Positions 19,428-27,596 of a stretch of DNA of 64,000 nucleotides are shown piece after piece. The stretch comes from Microbacterium pumilum (GTDB lineage: Bacteria > Actinomycetota > Actinomycetes > Actinomycetales > Microbacteriaceae). The stretch lies in the NCBI RefSeq assembly GCF_039530225.1, contig NZ_BAAAOH010000001.1:2294001-2358000 (forward strand), written 5' to 3'. The position numbers were made by a program, and so were the translations under genes. Each line of letters starts with the position of its first letter. The stretch's first letter is position 1. The notes below the pieces were generated by a model. It was given only the letters and a program-made list of their open reading frames with translations, searched no databases and was not told the origin of the DNA.

Positions 19428-20111
19428 TCAGTCGGGTTCGCAGGCGGTGCCGTCGTCGTCGGCGTCGAGCGTGTCGGGGTCGACGCCGGGCACCCGCACC
19501 GCTATGCCGTCCGGGAAGTACTCGCGAACCTCCTCGCACTTCCAGGTGTGGACCATCGATGCGGGATCGAGCCCTGCGTCGATCATCTCGGCAGCGTGCG
19601 CGGACTGGCTGGGCGGGATGACGGGCAGGCACTGGCCGTCATCCCCGTAGGCCGGGTTGCAGCCGCCGAGCGTGGCGTCGGGATCGATGACCTCGCCCGG
19701 CTTGACGTCGGGGCGCGGCTTGCCGAGTCCTGCAGCCCCGTTCCGCGTGGGCGCCTCAGCCTCCGACGTTGCGAGAGCGGAGGCCTGGATCGACGCCGTG
19801 CCGCCGCTCCGGGCGCCATCGAGCGCGAACGGGTTGCTTCCGGCCGCAGCCGCGAGCGAGGCCTGCGGAGTGTCTCCCGCTGATTCGGACTCAGGCGGGA
19901 CGACCGTCGACGCATCGCGTGTCGTGGCGTCGCCCGCATCCGAACCACCCACGATCACCGACAGGTGGCCGGTGTGTGGGTCGATCGTCTCGGCGCTCGT
20001 CTCCGCGACCGACCGCGGCCACAGGGCGGCGCCTCCGCCGGCGACGAGGAGCGTCGAAGCGACGATTGCGACGATCATACGAGCGCGGCTGCCGCGTTTC
20101 ATTGTGCTCAT
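19428..20111 (-). CDS. Exported or membrane-anchored protein with a C-terminal excalibur-like calcium-binding domain
   Basis: 227 residues. N-terminal basic stretch and one hydrophobic segment (about 10-30), a low-complexity Ser-Thr-Ala region, then a Cys-containing C-terminal part. The very end, DTLDADDDGTACEPD, has the DXDXDGXXCE pattern of the excalibur domain, an extracellular calcium-binding motif. The ATG at 20111 overlaps the stop of the oxidase gene by four bases (ATGA), which fixes the start. Probably an extracellular partner of the glycan machinery; no enzymatic motif is seen. Confidence 0.78.
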   Translation of the reverse strand: MSTMKRGSRARMIVAIVASTLLVAGGGAALWPRSVAETSAETIDPHTGHLSVIVGGSDAGDATTRDASTVVPPESESAGDTPQASLAAAAGSNPFALDGARSGGTASIQASALATSEAEAPTRNGAAGLGKPRPDVKPGEVIDPDATLGGCNPAYGDDGQCLPVIPPSQSAHAAEMIDAGLDPASMVHTWKCEEVREYFPDGIAVRVPGVDPDTLDADDDGTACEPD

Positions 20112-22726
20112 GAGATCCACACCCATTTCGCGATGCTGGGGACGCCGTCGCCGTCGAGCACCGTCAGCATGTACGGCCCAGGCGGCAGGAGGTTCGGGTT
20201 GGCCGGGATGTGCGCGGTGCGCGTTCCACCACTTCCGGTGAGGGGGACATCGACGAGGCGCGCATTCGTGTCTGTCTGGTGCGTCGATGACATGGGCGAC
20301 AAGAGGGATGCCGACACGATCTGGCCGGTGGTTCCGAGGCCGAAGGACTCGCCATACGTCACCGCAGCCGGAGCGCTCGTGATGGTCGGCCGCGTGCCGC
20401 GGAACATGTAGGGCGGGCTGTAGACCGAGACCCTGGTCTCGAACGAGTTGTCGGCGGGGTTCGACCCGAAGACCACGACCCGGCCGTCCGGGAGGACGAG
20501 CGAGGTCGAGTGATAGTTGCGTCCCACGGGATCGGGATCGATGCTCTTCCACACGCCGGCCGTGGTGCGGTAGATCGCCGCAGTCAGCACGTTGTCGGAA
20601 CGGTTGTGCTGCGCGCCGTCGGCCGCGAGCACGGTCCGGTCAGGCAGGGTCAAGAGGTTCACGTATGCCTTGCCGGACCCCGGAAGAGTCGGGCCCGCCT
20701 CATAGTGCGGGGCGGTCACGCTCAGATCGATGATGTCGACGAGATTGATCGCGGGAAGGTTCGAGTCGGTGTTGCCGCCGCCCACGATCATCACCTTCTG
20801 ATCTTGTGCGGGCGGGAGGAGGACGGAGCCCGCCTGGTCGCGAAGATCCTTCTCGCGAAGGCCGGGGACATCCCAGATCTGCGCCGTCGTCCAGTCGTAC
20901 AGCGACGCCCCCGTGCCGGGCAGGCCATTGCCGAAGGTGTGCCCGCCGGCGTAGAACAGCATCCCGTCCTCGAGCAGGTACATGTGCGGGTAAGTGCCCC
21001 AGAAGCTCCACGTCTGCGGGACCTGGTTCGACGGGCGCCAGGTCATGGTCGCGTAGTCGAAGAGCTCGGTCAGCACCGTGCCCTCGGCCTTCTCGTCGAG
21101 GCCCCCTGCGGCCCAGAGGTCGCCGTTGCCGAGCTTGGTGAGGGTCGGGTACCAATGCCCGCCTCTCATGTCACTGGTGGGGTGGAACCGATCGTCTTCG
21201 GGGTCGAAGTAGTAACTCTTCTTGCTGCCCTTGAACGTGTTGGGGCCCTGGTCCTCTTCGGGGAAGGCCTCCGTCCCGCCGGACAGGAGGACCTTGCCGT
21301 CCGGGAGCGTGACGTGGCCCGTGCAGAACATGTCGTACGGAACCGGGATGTCGAGATAGGAGTCGTCGGACGGATCCCACACCTTCGCCGTGAAGGTGCC
21401 CGCCGCGAACGCGTTGCCGTCGTTGCCCGAGCCTGCGACCAGGAGCACGCGACCGTCGTGGAGCAAGGTCGTGTGGAGGGCGCGGACGGGCATCTCGTTC
21501 TCGAGCACGTCCCATTGCCCGATGTCGGCGGGTGAGCCGGGTGTCGGAGGCGGGGTGGGCGTCGGCGTCGGGGTCGGTGTCGGCGTAGGTGTCGGGGTCG
21601 GCGTGGGGCCGCCCTGCGCGGTGAGGGAGTAGCCCGTCGTCTTGAGCGTGCCGTTCGCCGAGATCGAGACGCCGAATGAGATGCGGTCGACGCCTGAGGG
21701 GATCGCGGGGAGGGTCGCAGCCGCGTGCGTCCAGGTCGCGGCCGCGGGCAGTCCGTTCACTTCGGTCCAGTACGCCCAGCCGGTCGCGGTGTGCTGGAAG
21801 GCGGTGATGCTGGTGGATGCGGTCGTGGAGGTGTAGTCGACGCCGATGTCATACGTCGCTCCGGGGACCACGGAGGGTGCGCACGCCGGTGCCTCCGACT
21901 GGAGCAGCTTCTGGTCGCCCGACACGCGGCCCGCCAGCGTGATCGAGTACGAACGAGCCCCCGCGGGAGCGGATGCCGGGACGTCGGTCGAGACGGCGGC
22001 CGACGTGGTGTGCTCGCCCCAACCCGCGAGCATGAAGCACGTCGGAACGGCCCCACCCGCGGCGAGATCCGGGTTTGCGACGAGGTTCGGTGTGGCCGGC
22101 GCCGTGGGCGTGGGCGTCGGAGTGGGCGTCGCGGTGAGGGTCGGCGTCGGACCCTCATCCGGCGCTCCGCTCCGCCACAGCGAGTAGTCGTCGGTTACGA
22201 GTGTGCCGTCGGCCGAAAGCGAGAGACCGAAGACGATTCGATCCGTCCCGGCGGGAATGTCGGGGGTCGTCGCGGCAGCCTGCCGCCAGCCTGCTGACGC
22301 AGGCTGCGTGCCGAGGTCGCCCCAGTACGTCCATCCGGCGGCGGAGTGGCGGAAGAGCGTCAGACCCACCGGCGCCGTCGAGGTGTACCAGATCGCGAGC
22401 TCATACGGCTGACCGGCCGTCACCGTGGGAGCGCACGAGGTGCTCTCGGTCTGGAGCAGCTTGCGGTCGCCGCTCTCGTGCCCGACAAGCGACACCGCGA
22501 CGGCGCGGCCGCCGTTTCGACCAGGAACGAGCGACCACGCCGCTTCCGTCCCCCAGCCGCTGGCAGAGAAGCACGTCGGCCACGCGGCGCCGGCCTCGAG
22601 CGAATCGTTCGCGACGAGGTTCGCAGGCACGGCCTGTGCGAGGGCACTCGGTATCGCCGACAGCACCACCGCTGTCAGCGCGATCATGGCGATGACCGTC
22701 GATCGTCCCAGACGTGTGCGCAACAC
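20108..22726 (-). CDS. Secreted copper-radical oxidase, galactose oxidase/GlxA-like, with duplicated N-terminal modules
   Basis: 872 residues from the GTG at 22726, which follows a run of seven G and leads into a signal peptide (cleavage near SALAQA). Residues about 35-185 and 215-365 are two copies of a beta-rich module (both begin LVAN and contain YTST), joined by Thr-Pro linkers. The rest is a kelch propeller plus a DUF1929 domain. Copper-radical residues are all visible: Cys468 in MFCTGHVTLPDG, Tyr526 in GGHWYPT, Tyr738-His739 in GRNYHSTSLVLPDGR and His816 in SSTHQTDTN. In Streptomyces GlxA, the Tyr-Cys cofactor oxidises a glycan made by CslA. First gene of the locus. An in-frame ATG 60 bases further upstream is possible. 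Confidence 0.9.
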   Translation of the reverse strand: MLRTRLGRSTVIAMIALTAVVLSAIPSALAQAVPANLVANDSLEAGAAWPTCFSASGWGTEAAWSLVPGRNGGRAVAVSLVGHESGDRKLLQTESTSCAPTVTAGQPYELAIWYTSTAPVGLTLFRHSAAGWTYWGDLGTQPASAGWRQAAATTPDIPAGTDRIVFGLSLSADGTLVTDDYSLWRSGAPDEGPTPTLTATPTPTPTPTAPATPNLVANPDLAAGGAVPTCFMLAGWGEHTTSAAVSTDVPASAPAGARSYSITLAGRVSGDQKLLQSEAPACAPSVVPGATYDIGVDYTSTTASTSITAFQHTATGWAYWTEVNGLPAAATWTHAAATLPAIPSGVDRISFGVSISANGTLKTTGYSLTAQGGPTPTPTPTPTPTPTPTPTPPPTPGSPADIGQWDVLENEMPVRALHTTLLHDGRVLLVAGSGNDGNAFAAGTFTAKVWDPSDDSYLDIPVPYDMFCTGHVTLPDGKVLLSGGTEAFPEEDQGPNTFKGSKKSYYFDPEDDRFHPTSDMRGGHWYPTLTKLGNGDLWAAGGLDEKAEGTVLTELFDYATMTWRPSNQVPQTWSFWGTYPHMYLLEDGMLFYAGGHTFGNGLPGTGASLYDWTTAQIWDVPGLREKDLRDQAGSVLLPPAQDQKVMIVGGGNTDSNLPAINLVDIIDLSVTAPHYEAGPTLPGSGKAYVNLLTLPDRTVLAADGAQHNRSDNVLTAAIYRTTAGVWKSIDPDPVGRNYHSTSLVLPDGRVVVFGSNPADNSFETRVSVYSPPYMFRGTRPTITSAPAAVTYGESFGLGTTGQIVSASLLSPMSSTHQTDTNARLVDVPLTGSGGTRTAHIPANPNLLPPGPYMLTVLDGDGVPSIAKWVWIS

Positions 22727-23288
22727 AACCCCCCCAGACGAGACCGCAGCGCGTTGCCGAGGCGATCCCGGGTACAGCAGGTGCAATAGCTCATTCAGAC
22801 AGTCGCGTCCCAGCGCAAACCTGTCTCAGGAAGGGGAGCCGACCAGTGAAGGCGGTCGGCGATCCCCTGGGGCTTCATCACCCAGCGTGGTGCTGAGCAG
22901 GAGTGTATGGCTCCGGCTGCGTCGGCGGGGAGAGGACGTTTCGCCGTGGCGCGCCGTGACCACCCGGCCCCGAGCGGATCCGACATTTGCGGAGAGTCGT
23001 GCGCATTTCGGCGGAAAAGCCAGGTGAGAACTGAATTCGATTCGAGTCGGCGGAGATGCGGGGTGGCGGCATCCGTCGCTGTTGTCGACCGCGATCCAGC
23101 CGAGGGAAGTTAACTCTCCGTTCACGTGCGCGGCTGGTGGGACACGTCGGCGATGCCCGCGCGAAATCGGCCCGTAACGACCGAAGGAGGCCGACGGCGT
23201 ACCCCACGACCCCGCCCGACTATCCTTGACACAGGGGTCGAGGGCCCCCCACGGCGCCCGAGCCGTGACAACCGCAGATGGGAGCGCC
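22727..23288. other. Non-coding divergent region between the oxidase gene and rbfA
   Basis: About 560 bases with no frame that looks like a real gene in codon use or motifs. It must hold the promoter of the glycan locus (minus strand) and that of rbfA (plus strand). A TTGACA at 23226-23231 is a possible rbfA -35 element, but no good -10 follows. I see no RNA gene or repeat here. Confidence 0.5.
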
Positions 23289-23828
23289 ATGGCCGACAAC
23301 GCCAGAGCGGCGAAGCTCGCAGACCGCATCCGGGTGCTGATCGCGGAACGTCTCGAGAAGGGCCTCCGCGATCCGCGGCTCGGATTCGTCACCATCACCG
23401 ACGTCAAGGTGACCGGTGATCTGCAGCACGCGTCCGTCTTCTATACGGTCATGGGCGACGAGGCGCTGCGCGCCGACACCGCCGCCGCGCTGAAGTCCGC
23501 GACCGGGATGCTGCGCACCGAGGTGGGAAAGCATCTCAACACCCGGCTCACACCATCGTTGGAGTTCTTCCTGGACGCGATCCCCGAGAACGCCGACCAC
23601 ATCGCGGCTCTTCTGCGCGAAGCGCGCGAGCGCGATGAGGCCGTGGCGGGACTGGCGGCGACCGCGCAGTACGCCGGCGACGCCGACCCATACGTGAAGC
23701 CGCGTGGGTTCGAGGACGGCGACGCGGAAGCCGAGCTCGACGACGCGGAGCCCGACGACGCGGAGCCCGACGACGCGGACGCGGAGCGCGACGAGGCAGA
23801 AGCGCCCGCCCGCGGCGAATTCGCCTGA
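23289..23828 (+). CDS. rbfA: Ribosome-binding factor A
   Basis: 179 residues. The first 120 are the KH-like RbfA domain: ADRIRVLIAERLEKGLRDPRLGFVTITDVKVTGDL, then HLNTRLTPSLEFFLD. It matures the 30S subunit by acting on the 5' end of 16S rRNA. The C-terminal tail is strongly acidic and contains a DDAEP repeat encoded by near-identical 15-base units (about 23740-23780). The ATG at 23289 has a GGGAG site and fits the family start. Unusually, it is separated from infB by the minus-strand glycan locus. Confidence 0.95.
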   Translation: MADNARAAKLADRIRVLIAERLEKGLRDPRLGFVTITDVKVTGDLQHASVFYTVMGDEALRADTAAALKSATGMLRTEVGKHLNTRLTPSLEFFLDAIPENADHIAALLREARERDEAVAGLAATAQYAGDADPYVKPRGFEDGDAEAELDDAEPDDAEPDDADAERDEAEAPARGEFA

Positions 23829-24050
23829 TCTCTCCGAATCAGGTGGTTTCGCCTTGGACCTGCCTGACTGCGCCGAATCGCATCCTTCGGTGACAGTGCT
23901 GGGTCCCTCCGGCTGATTCGCGGTGCCCGCGCTGTGAGCACGGTCGACGACATCAGGAGAGTCGCCCGAATCAGGACGGATGCCGCTGAATCGTCCTGAA
24001 TTCGCCGATCCTCCTGGTCTAGCGACGCGGCGTAGGGGTGCACCGACGAG

Positions 24051-24932
24051 TCAACCCGCAACCCGGTGCCCCGGCAGGGACAGAAGACCGCCGGATGCCT
24101 CGGCGAGGCCGTCGGCGATGAGGGAATCGATCGCGCGATCGCGCTGCAGGGCATCCGGCCAGTCCGCGATGACTTGAGCGAGGTCGACCGGCTGCGGAGC
24201 GGCATCCCGCAGCACTTTCAGCACCGCACCGCGTGCCTGGCGGTTGCTGCCCTCGTAGCGCGCCTGTCGACGACGGCCGTCGCCCGTATCGGGGTAGCCG
24301 GCAGCTCGCCACGCGCACTGATCCGCGAGCGGGCACACCTTGCACTTCGGTGCTCGAGCCGTGCACACGACGGCGCCGAGCTCCATCGCAGCGGCATTCA
24401 CGATCGCCGCGTCAGCGGGGTGCTCCGGCAGGATCCGCGTCATCGCGTCGAGGTCCCGGCGGGATGGCGAACCGGACTGGGAGCGACCGTCGACGGCGCG
24501 AGACAGCACCCGTCGCGTGTTCGTGTCGACCACGGGATGCCGCTCCCCATACGCGAAGACCGCAACCGCCCGGGCGGTGTAGTCGCCGATGCCGGTGAGG
24601 GCGAGGAGTGCATCCACATCACGCGGAACGACCCCGGAGTGCCGGTCGCGAATCTCGACCGCGGCGCGATGCAGCCACAGTGCTCGCCGCGGGTAGCCCA
24701 GGTTCGCCCATTGCCGGACCGCCTCGGCCGGAGCGTCCGCCGCGAGCGCGGTGGGCGTCGGCCACCGCATGAGCCAGGCCTGGAGATGCGGGATGACGCG
24801 AGTGACCGGCGTCTGCTGAAGCATGAACTCGCTCACCAGTACGCCCCATGCTCCGAACCCGGGCCTGCGCCACGGCAGGTCGCGGGCGTTCTCGCCGTAC
24901 CACGCGATGAGCGGGGTCGCGAGATCGGGCAT
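24051..24932 (-). CDS. mutY: A/G-specific adenine glycosylase MutY
   Basis: 293 residues. It removes adenine mispaired with 8-oxoguanine. Glu35 in SEFMLQQTPVTRV is the catalytic acid position; a helix-hairpin-helix (LTGIGDYTARAVAVFAYG) is followed by the conserved Asp in VVDTNTRRVL near residue 133. Four cysteines spaced C-X6-C-X2-C-X5-C (CTARAPKC to DQC) bind the 4Fe-4S cluster. It is shorter than E. coli MutY: the C-terminal 75 residues look like a winged helix rather than a full NUDIX-like domain, as in other actinobacteria. The ATG at 24932 has TAGGCT seven bases upstream. Confidence 0.94.
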   Translation of the reverse strand: MPDLATPLIAWYGENARDLPWRRPGFGAWGVLVSEFMLQQTPVTRVIPHLQAWLMRWPTPTALAADAPAEAVRQWANLGYPRRALWLHRAAVEIRDRHSGVVPRDVDALLALTGIGDYTARAVAVFAYGERHPVVDTNTRRVLSRAVDGRSQSGSPSRRDLDAMTRILPEHPADAAIVNAAAMELGAVVCTARAPKCKVCPLADQCAWRAAGYPDTGDGRRRQARYEGSNRQARGAVLKVLRDAAPQPVDLAQVIADWPDALQRDRAIDSLIADGLAEASGGLLSLPGHRVAG

Positions 24933-24939
24933 GCCGTTC

Positions 24940-24945
24940 AGCCTA
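24940..24945 (-). promoter_or_regulatory. -10 box of a leaderless promoter for mutY
   Basis: TAGGCT on the minus strand, seven bases before the ATG at 24932. Confidence 0.5.
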
Positions 24946-24960
24946 AGCTCGGCGAGCATC

Positions 24961-25090
24961 GGTCCCTGAGCCTGTCGAAGGGTCGATGCGGTGGCCGCAC
25001 GCTCGGCAGGCTCAACGACCGACCAGGCTCAACGACCGACCAGGCTCAGCGACCGACCGGGCTCGGTGACCGCCGCGGCTCGGTGACCGA
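24961..25090. repeat. REP-like element followed by a 17-bp tandem repeat
   Basis: Bases 24961-24982 carry the complement of the CTTCGACA(A/G)GCTCAGG word also found at 33107-33158 and 34605-34620. It is followed by units CAGGCTCAACGACCGAC starting at 25007, 25024, 25041 and (diverged) 25058, an exact 17-bp period. Located between the divergent mutY and uridine-kinase-like genes. Confidence 0.75.
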
Positions 25091-25131
25091 CCCCCAACCA
25101 CCCCCGGGGAAGCCTCCCCGCCACGCCGCCC

Positions 25132-25137
25132 TAGGCT
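25132..25137 (+). promoter_or_regulatory. -10 box of a leaderless promoter for the uridine-kinase-like gene
   Basis: TAGGCT, six bases before the ATG at 25144. It would start the udk-like/truB/membrane protein transcript. Confidence 0.6.
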
Positions 25138-25143
25138 GGAACC

Positions 25144-25830
25144 ATGGCCCTTCCCGTCACTCCCGTCAGCACGCTCTGGCGCGAGCTGCGCGACGAGGTG
25201 CGGCGGCAGTACCGGGGCGGGCGCATCCTGCTTGCAGTGGATGGCGTCGACGGAGCCGGCAAGACCGTGTTCGCGGACGGGCTCGCGGATGTCTTCGCCG
25301 AGGCGGGCACGACGGTGTTCCGCTCATCGATCGACGGCTTCCACCGGCCCCGATCCGAGCGGTACGCCCGTGGGCGCCGGTCGCCCGAGGGCTTCTACCG
25401 CGACTCGTACGACTACGCGACGTTCCGCCGTGTGCTCATCGATCCGTTCCGCGAGGGGTGGCAGACGTCCGCCACGATCGGCTTTCAGCTCGCCGCGTTC
25501 GACTGGAGGCGCGATGCCGCGGTCGAGTCCGCGTGGGTCGCCGCGCCGCGGGATGCCGTCCTCATCGTCGACGGCGTGTTCCTCCATCGCCCCGAGCTGC
25601 GGGACCTGTGGGACTGGTCGCTGTGGCTCGAGGTGCCGTACCCCGTCGCGTATGCGCGGATGGCGCTCCGCGACGGCAGCGATCCCGACCCCGACGCGGC
25701 ATCCAACCGCCGCTACCGCGATGGCCAGGAGCTCTACATCGACGAAGCCGACCCGAGAGGGGCGGCATCCGTGGTCGTCGACAACGCCGATCTCGCCCAC
25801 CCGCGCCGCATCTCTCGGAGCAACGGCTGA
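25144..25830 (+). CDS. Uridine kinase-like P-loop phosphotransferase
   Basis: 228 residues. Walker A is GVDGAGKT (about residues 34-41), followed by DGFHRPR (about 64-70), where the Asp is the likely catalytic base, and DAVLIVDGVFLHRPELRDLWD (about 138-158), a Walker B-type segment. This is the uridine kinase/phosphoribulokinase fold; phosphorylation of uridine or cytidine is likely but not proven. The stop TGA shares its last base with the ATG of truB, so the two are translationally coupled, an unusual partner for truB. Confidence 0.85.
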   Translation: MALPVTPVSTLWRELRDEVRRQYRGGRILLAVDGVDGAGKTVFADGLADVFAEAGTTVFRSSIDGFHRPRSERYARGRRSPEGFYRDSYDYATFRRVLIDPFREGWQTSATIGFQLAAFDWRRDAAVESAWVAAPRDAVLIVDGVFLHRPELRDLWDWSLWLEVPYPVAYARMALRDGSDPDPDAASNRRYRDGQELYIDEADPRGAASVVVDNADLAHPRRISRSNG

Positions 25831-26726
25831 TGGTCGCCGCGGGCGTGATGCTCGTCGATAAGCCGGGCGGGATGACGAGCCACGATGTGGTCGCCCGTGC
25901 TCGGCGCGCGCTCGGCACGCGCAAGATCGGCCATGCCGGCACGCTCGATCCGATGGCGACGGGCCTGCTGCTCCTCGGCGTCGAGGGTGCGACGCGGCTT
26001 CTCACCTTCATCGTCGGGCTCGACAAGACCTACCACGCCACGATCCGGCTCGGCGTCTCGACCGACACCGATGACGCCGAGGGCGACGAGACCGGGCGAG
26101 CGGATGCCGCGGTCCTCTCCGCGGCGACCCCCGAGCGCATCACGGCCGGCATCGCGGCCATGACGGGCCGGATCTCGCAGGTGCCGAGCACGGTCTCGGC
26201 GATCAAGGTCGACGGGCGGCGGGCGTACGACCTCGCCCGCGAGGGCGTCGAGGTCGCGCTCAAGGCGCGCGAGGTCACGGTGTCGAGGTTCGACGTCATC
26301 GCGTCGCGGAGAGATTCCCACGCCATCGACCTCGACGTGGTCGTCGACTGCTCGAGCGGCACCTACATCCGGGCTCTCGCCAGGGACCTCGGAGCCGGCC
26401 TCGGCGTCGGCGGGCACCTCACGGCGCTGCGACGGACACGGATCGGACCCTTCGACGTGTCGGATGCGGCATCCGTCGACGAACTGGCGGACACCTCGCT
26501 CACGGCGCCCGCTGTCGTCGCCGAAGCGGTGCTCGGGCGCTTCGACGTCACCGACGACGAGGCCAGAGACCTGCGCCACGGCAAGCGACTGGCTGGTGCC
26601 GCGCCGCGGCTCGCCGGCGACGCGGCCGCAGCCATCGACCGCGAAGGGAGACTCGTGGGAATCGTCGAACGAGTCGGCGGCGACGTCAAGAGCGTCATGA
26701 ACCTGGCGCAGGAGGTTCCCCGATGA
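25830..26726 (+). CDS. truB: tRNA pseudouridine(55) synthase TruB
   Basis: 298 residues. It makes pseudouridine 55 in the T loop of tRNAs. The catalytic Asp is in KIGHAGTLDPMATG (about residues 34-47), with LLTFIVGLDKTYHATIRLG and the RRAYDLAREG and SGTYIRALARDLG blocks downstream; the C-terminal part resembles the actinobacterial TruB tail. The start overlaps the previous stop (TGATG), which fixes it. The stop overlaps the next gene by four bases. Confidence 0.97.
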   Translation: MVAAGVMLVDKPGGMTSHDVVARARRALGTRKIGHAGTLDPMATGLLLLGVEGATRLLTFIVGLDKTYHATIRLGVSTDTDDAEGDETGRADAAVLSAATPERITAGIAAMTGRISQVPSTVSAIKVDGRRAYDLAREGVEVALKAREVTVSRFDVIASRRDSHAIDLDVVVDCSSGTYIRALARDLGAGLGVGGHLTALRRTRIGPFDVSDAASVDELADTSLTAPAVVAEAVLGRFDVTDDEARDLRHGKRLAGAAPRLAGDAAAAIDREGRLVGIVERVGGDVKSVMNLAQEVPR

Positions 26727-27091
26727 TCCTCTGGTACACATACGTCGAGCTGATCGCCGCGGTGGCCGCCGGGCTTCTCTGCGTCATCGCGGGACTGGCC
26801 GGGAGGCGCCCGAGCGATCTCACGGTCGGCTCGCTGGCGCTCGTCGAGCTGCTCCTTCTCGCCCAGATCGTGATCGCGATCATCGCGCCCTTCGTCGGCA
26901 ATCCGCCCACCGGCAGCCTGCTCGAGTTCTGGGTGTACCTGGTGTCGGCCGCTCTCCTCCTGATCGGCGCCGTCGGATGGGCCCTGCTCGAGCGCAGCCG
27001 ATGGAGCACGGTCATCATGGGCATCGCCGCTCTGTCCGTTGCCGTCATGGTGTGGCGGATGCACGTGATCTGGACCGTTCAAGTGGCGTGA
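26723..27091 (+). CDS. Small four-helix membrane protein of unknown function
   Basis: 122 residues with four hydrophobic segments (about 4-25, 33-56, 66-88 and 93-113) and very short loops. No family recognised with certainty. It overlaps truB by four bases (ATGA), so it belongs to the same transcript. Confidence 0.8.
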   Translation: MILWYTYVELIAAVAAGLLCVIAGLAGRRPSDLTVGSLALVELLLLAQIVIAIIAPFVGNPPTGSLLEFWVYLVSAALLLIGAVGWALLERSRWSTVIMGIAALSVAVMVWRMHVIWTVQVA

Positions 27092-27128
27092 GCCCGGAGA
27101 CCCGGCGCTGCGGGTTCGGCTCGCGGCC

Positions 27129-27134
27129 TAAGAT
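27129..27134 (+). promoter_or_regulatory. -10 box before the second small membrane protein
   Basis: TAAGAT, nine bases before the ATG at 27144. A near-leaderless start is possible. Confidence 0.4.
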
Positions 27135-27143
27135 TGACGAGTC

Positions 27144-27596
27144 ATGTCGTCGTCGTCCGCCCGCCCCCGCATGACCGGCATCGGCCGCGTGCTCGTGATC
27201 GTCTACGCGATCATGGCGCTCGCCGCCACCGGTCGCTCATTCGTCCAGATCGTCCAGCGATACGACGAAGCACCGCTCGCGTACACGCTCTCGGCCATCT
27301 CGGCGCTGGTGTACATCCTCGCGACGCTGGCCCTGATCTTCTCGGGCTCGCGCGTCTGGTACCGCGTCGCGTGGATCACGATCCTGTTCGAGCTGGTGGG
27401 CGTGCTCGTCATCGGCACGCTGAGTCTGGTGCTCCCCGCGCTGTTCGCTCACCCCACCGTGTGGTCCTGGTTCGGCCTCGGCTACCTCTTCGTGCCGCTC
27501 GTGTTGCCGTTCTTCGGTCTCTGGTGGCTGATCACCCACCACCCCGCCGAGCGCTCGGCGACGTCGGATGCCGCAGCCACCGCGGTGGCGCCGTGA
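27144..27596 (+). CDS. Four-helix membrane protein encoded upstream of ribF
   Basis: 150 residues. Polar start, then four membrane segments (about 12-30, 47-68, 74-100 and 112-135), ending in an Ala-rich tail. Function unknown. Its stop overlaps the ribF GTG, so the two are coupled. The spacing pattern FVQIVQRYDEAPLAYTLSAISALVYILAT is typical of a group of hypothetical proteins in Microbacteriaceae. Confidence 0.8.
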   Translation: MSSSSARPRMTGIGRVLVIVYAIMALAATGRSFVQIVQRYDEAPLAYTLSAISALVYILATLALIFSGSRVWYRVAWITILFELVGVLVIGTLSLVLPALFAHPTVWSWFGLGYLFVPLVLPFFGLWWLITHHPAERSATSDAAATAVAP

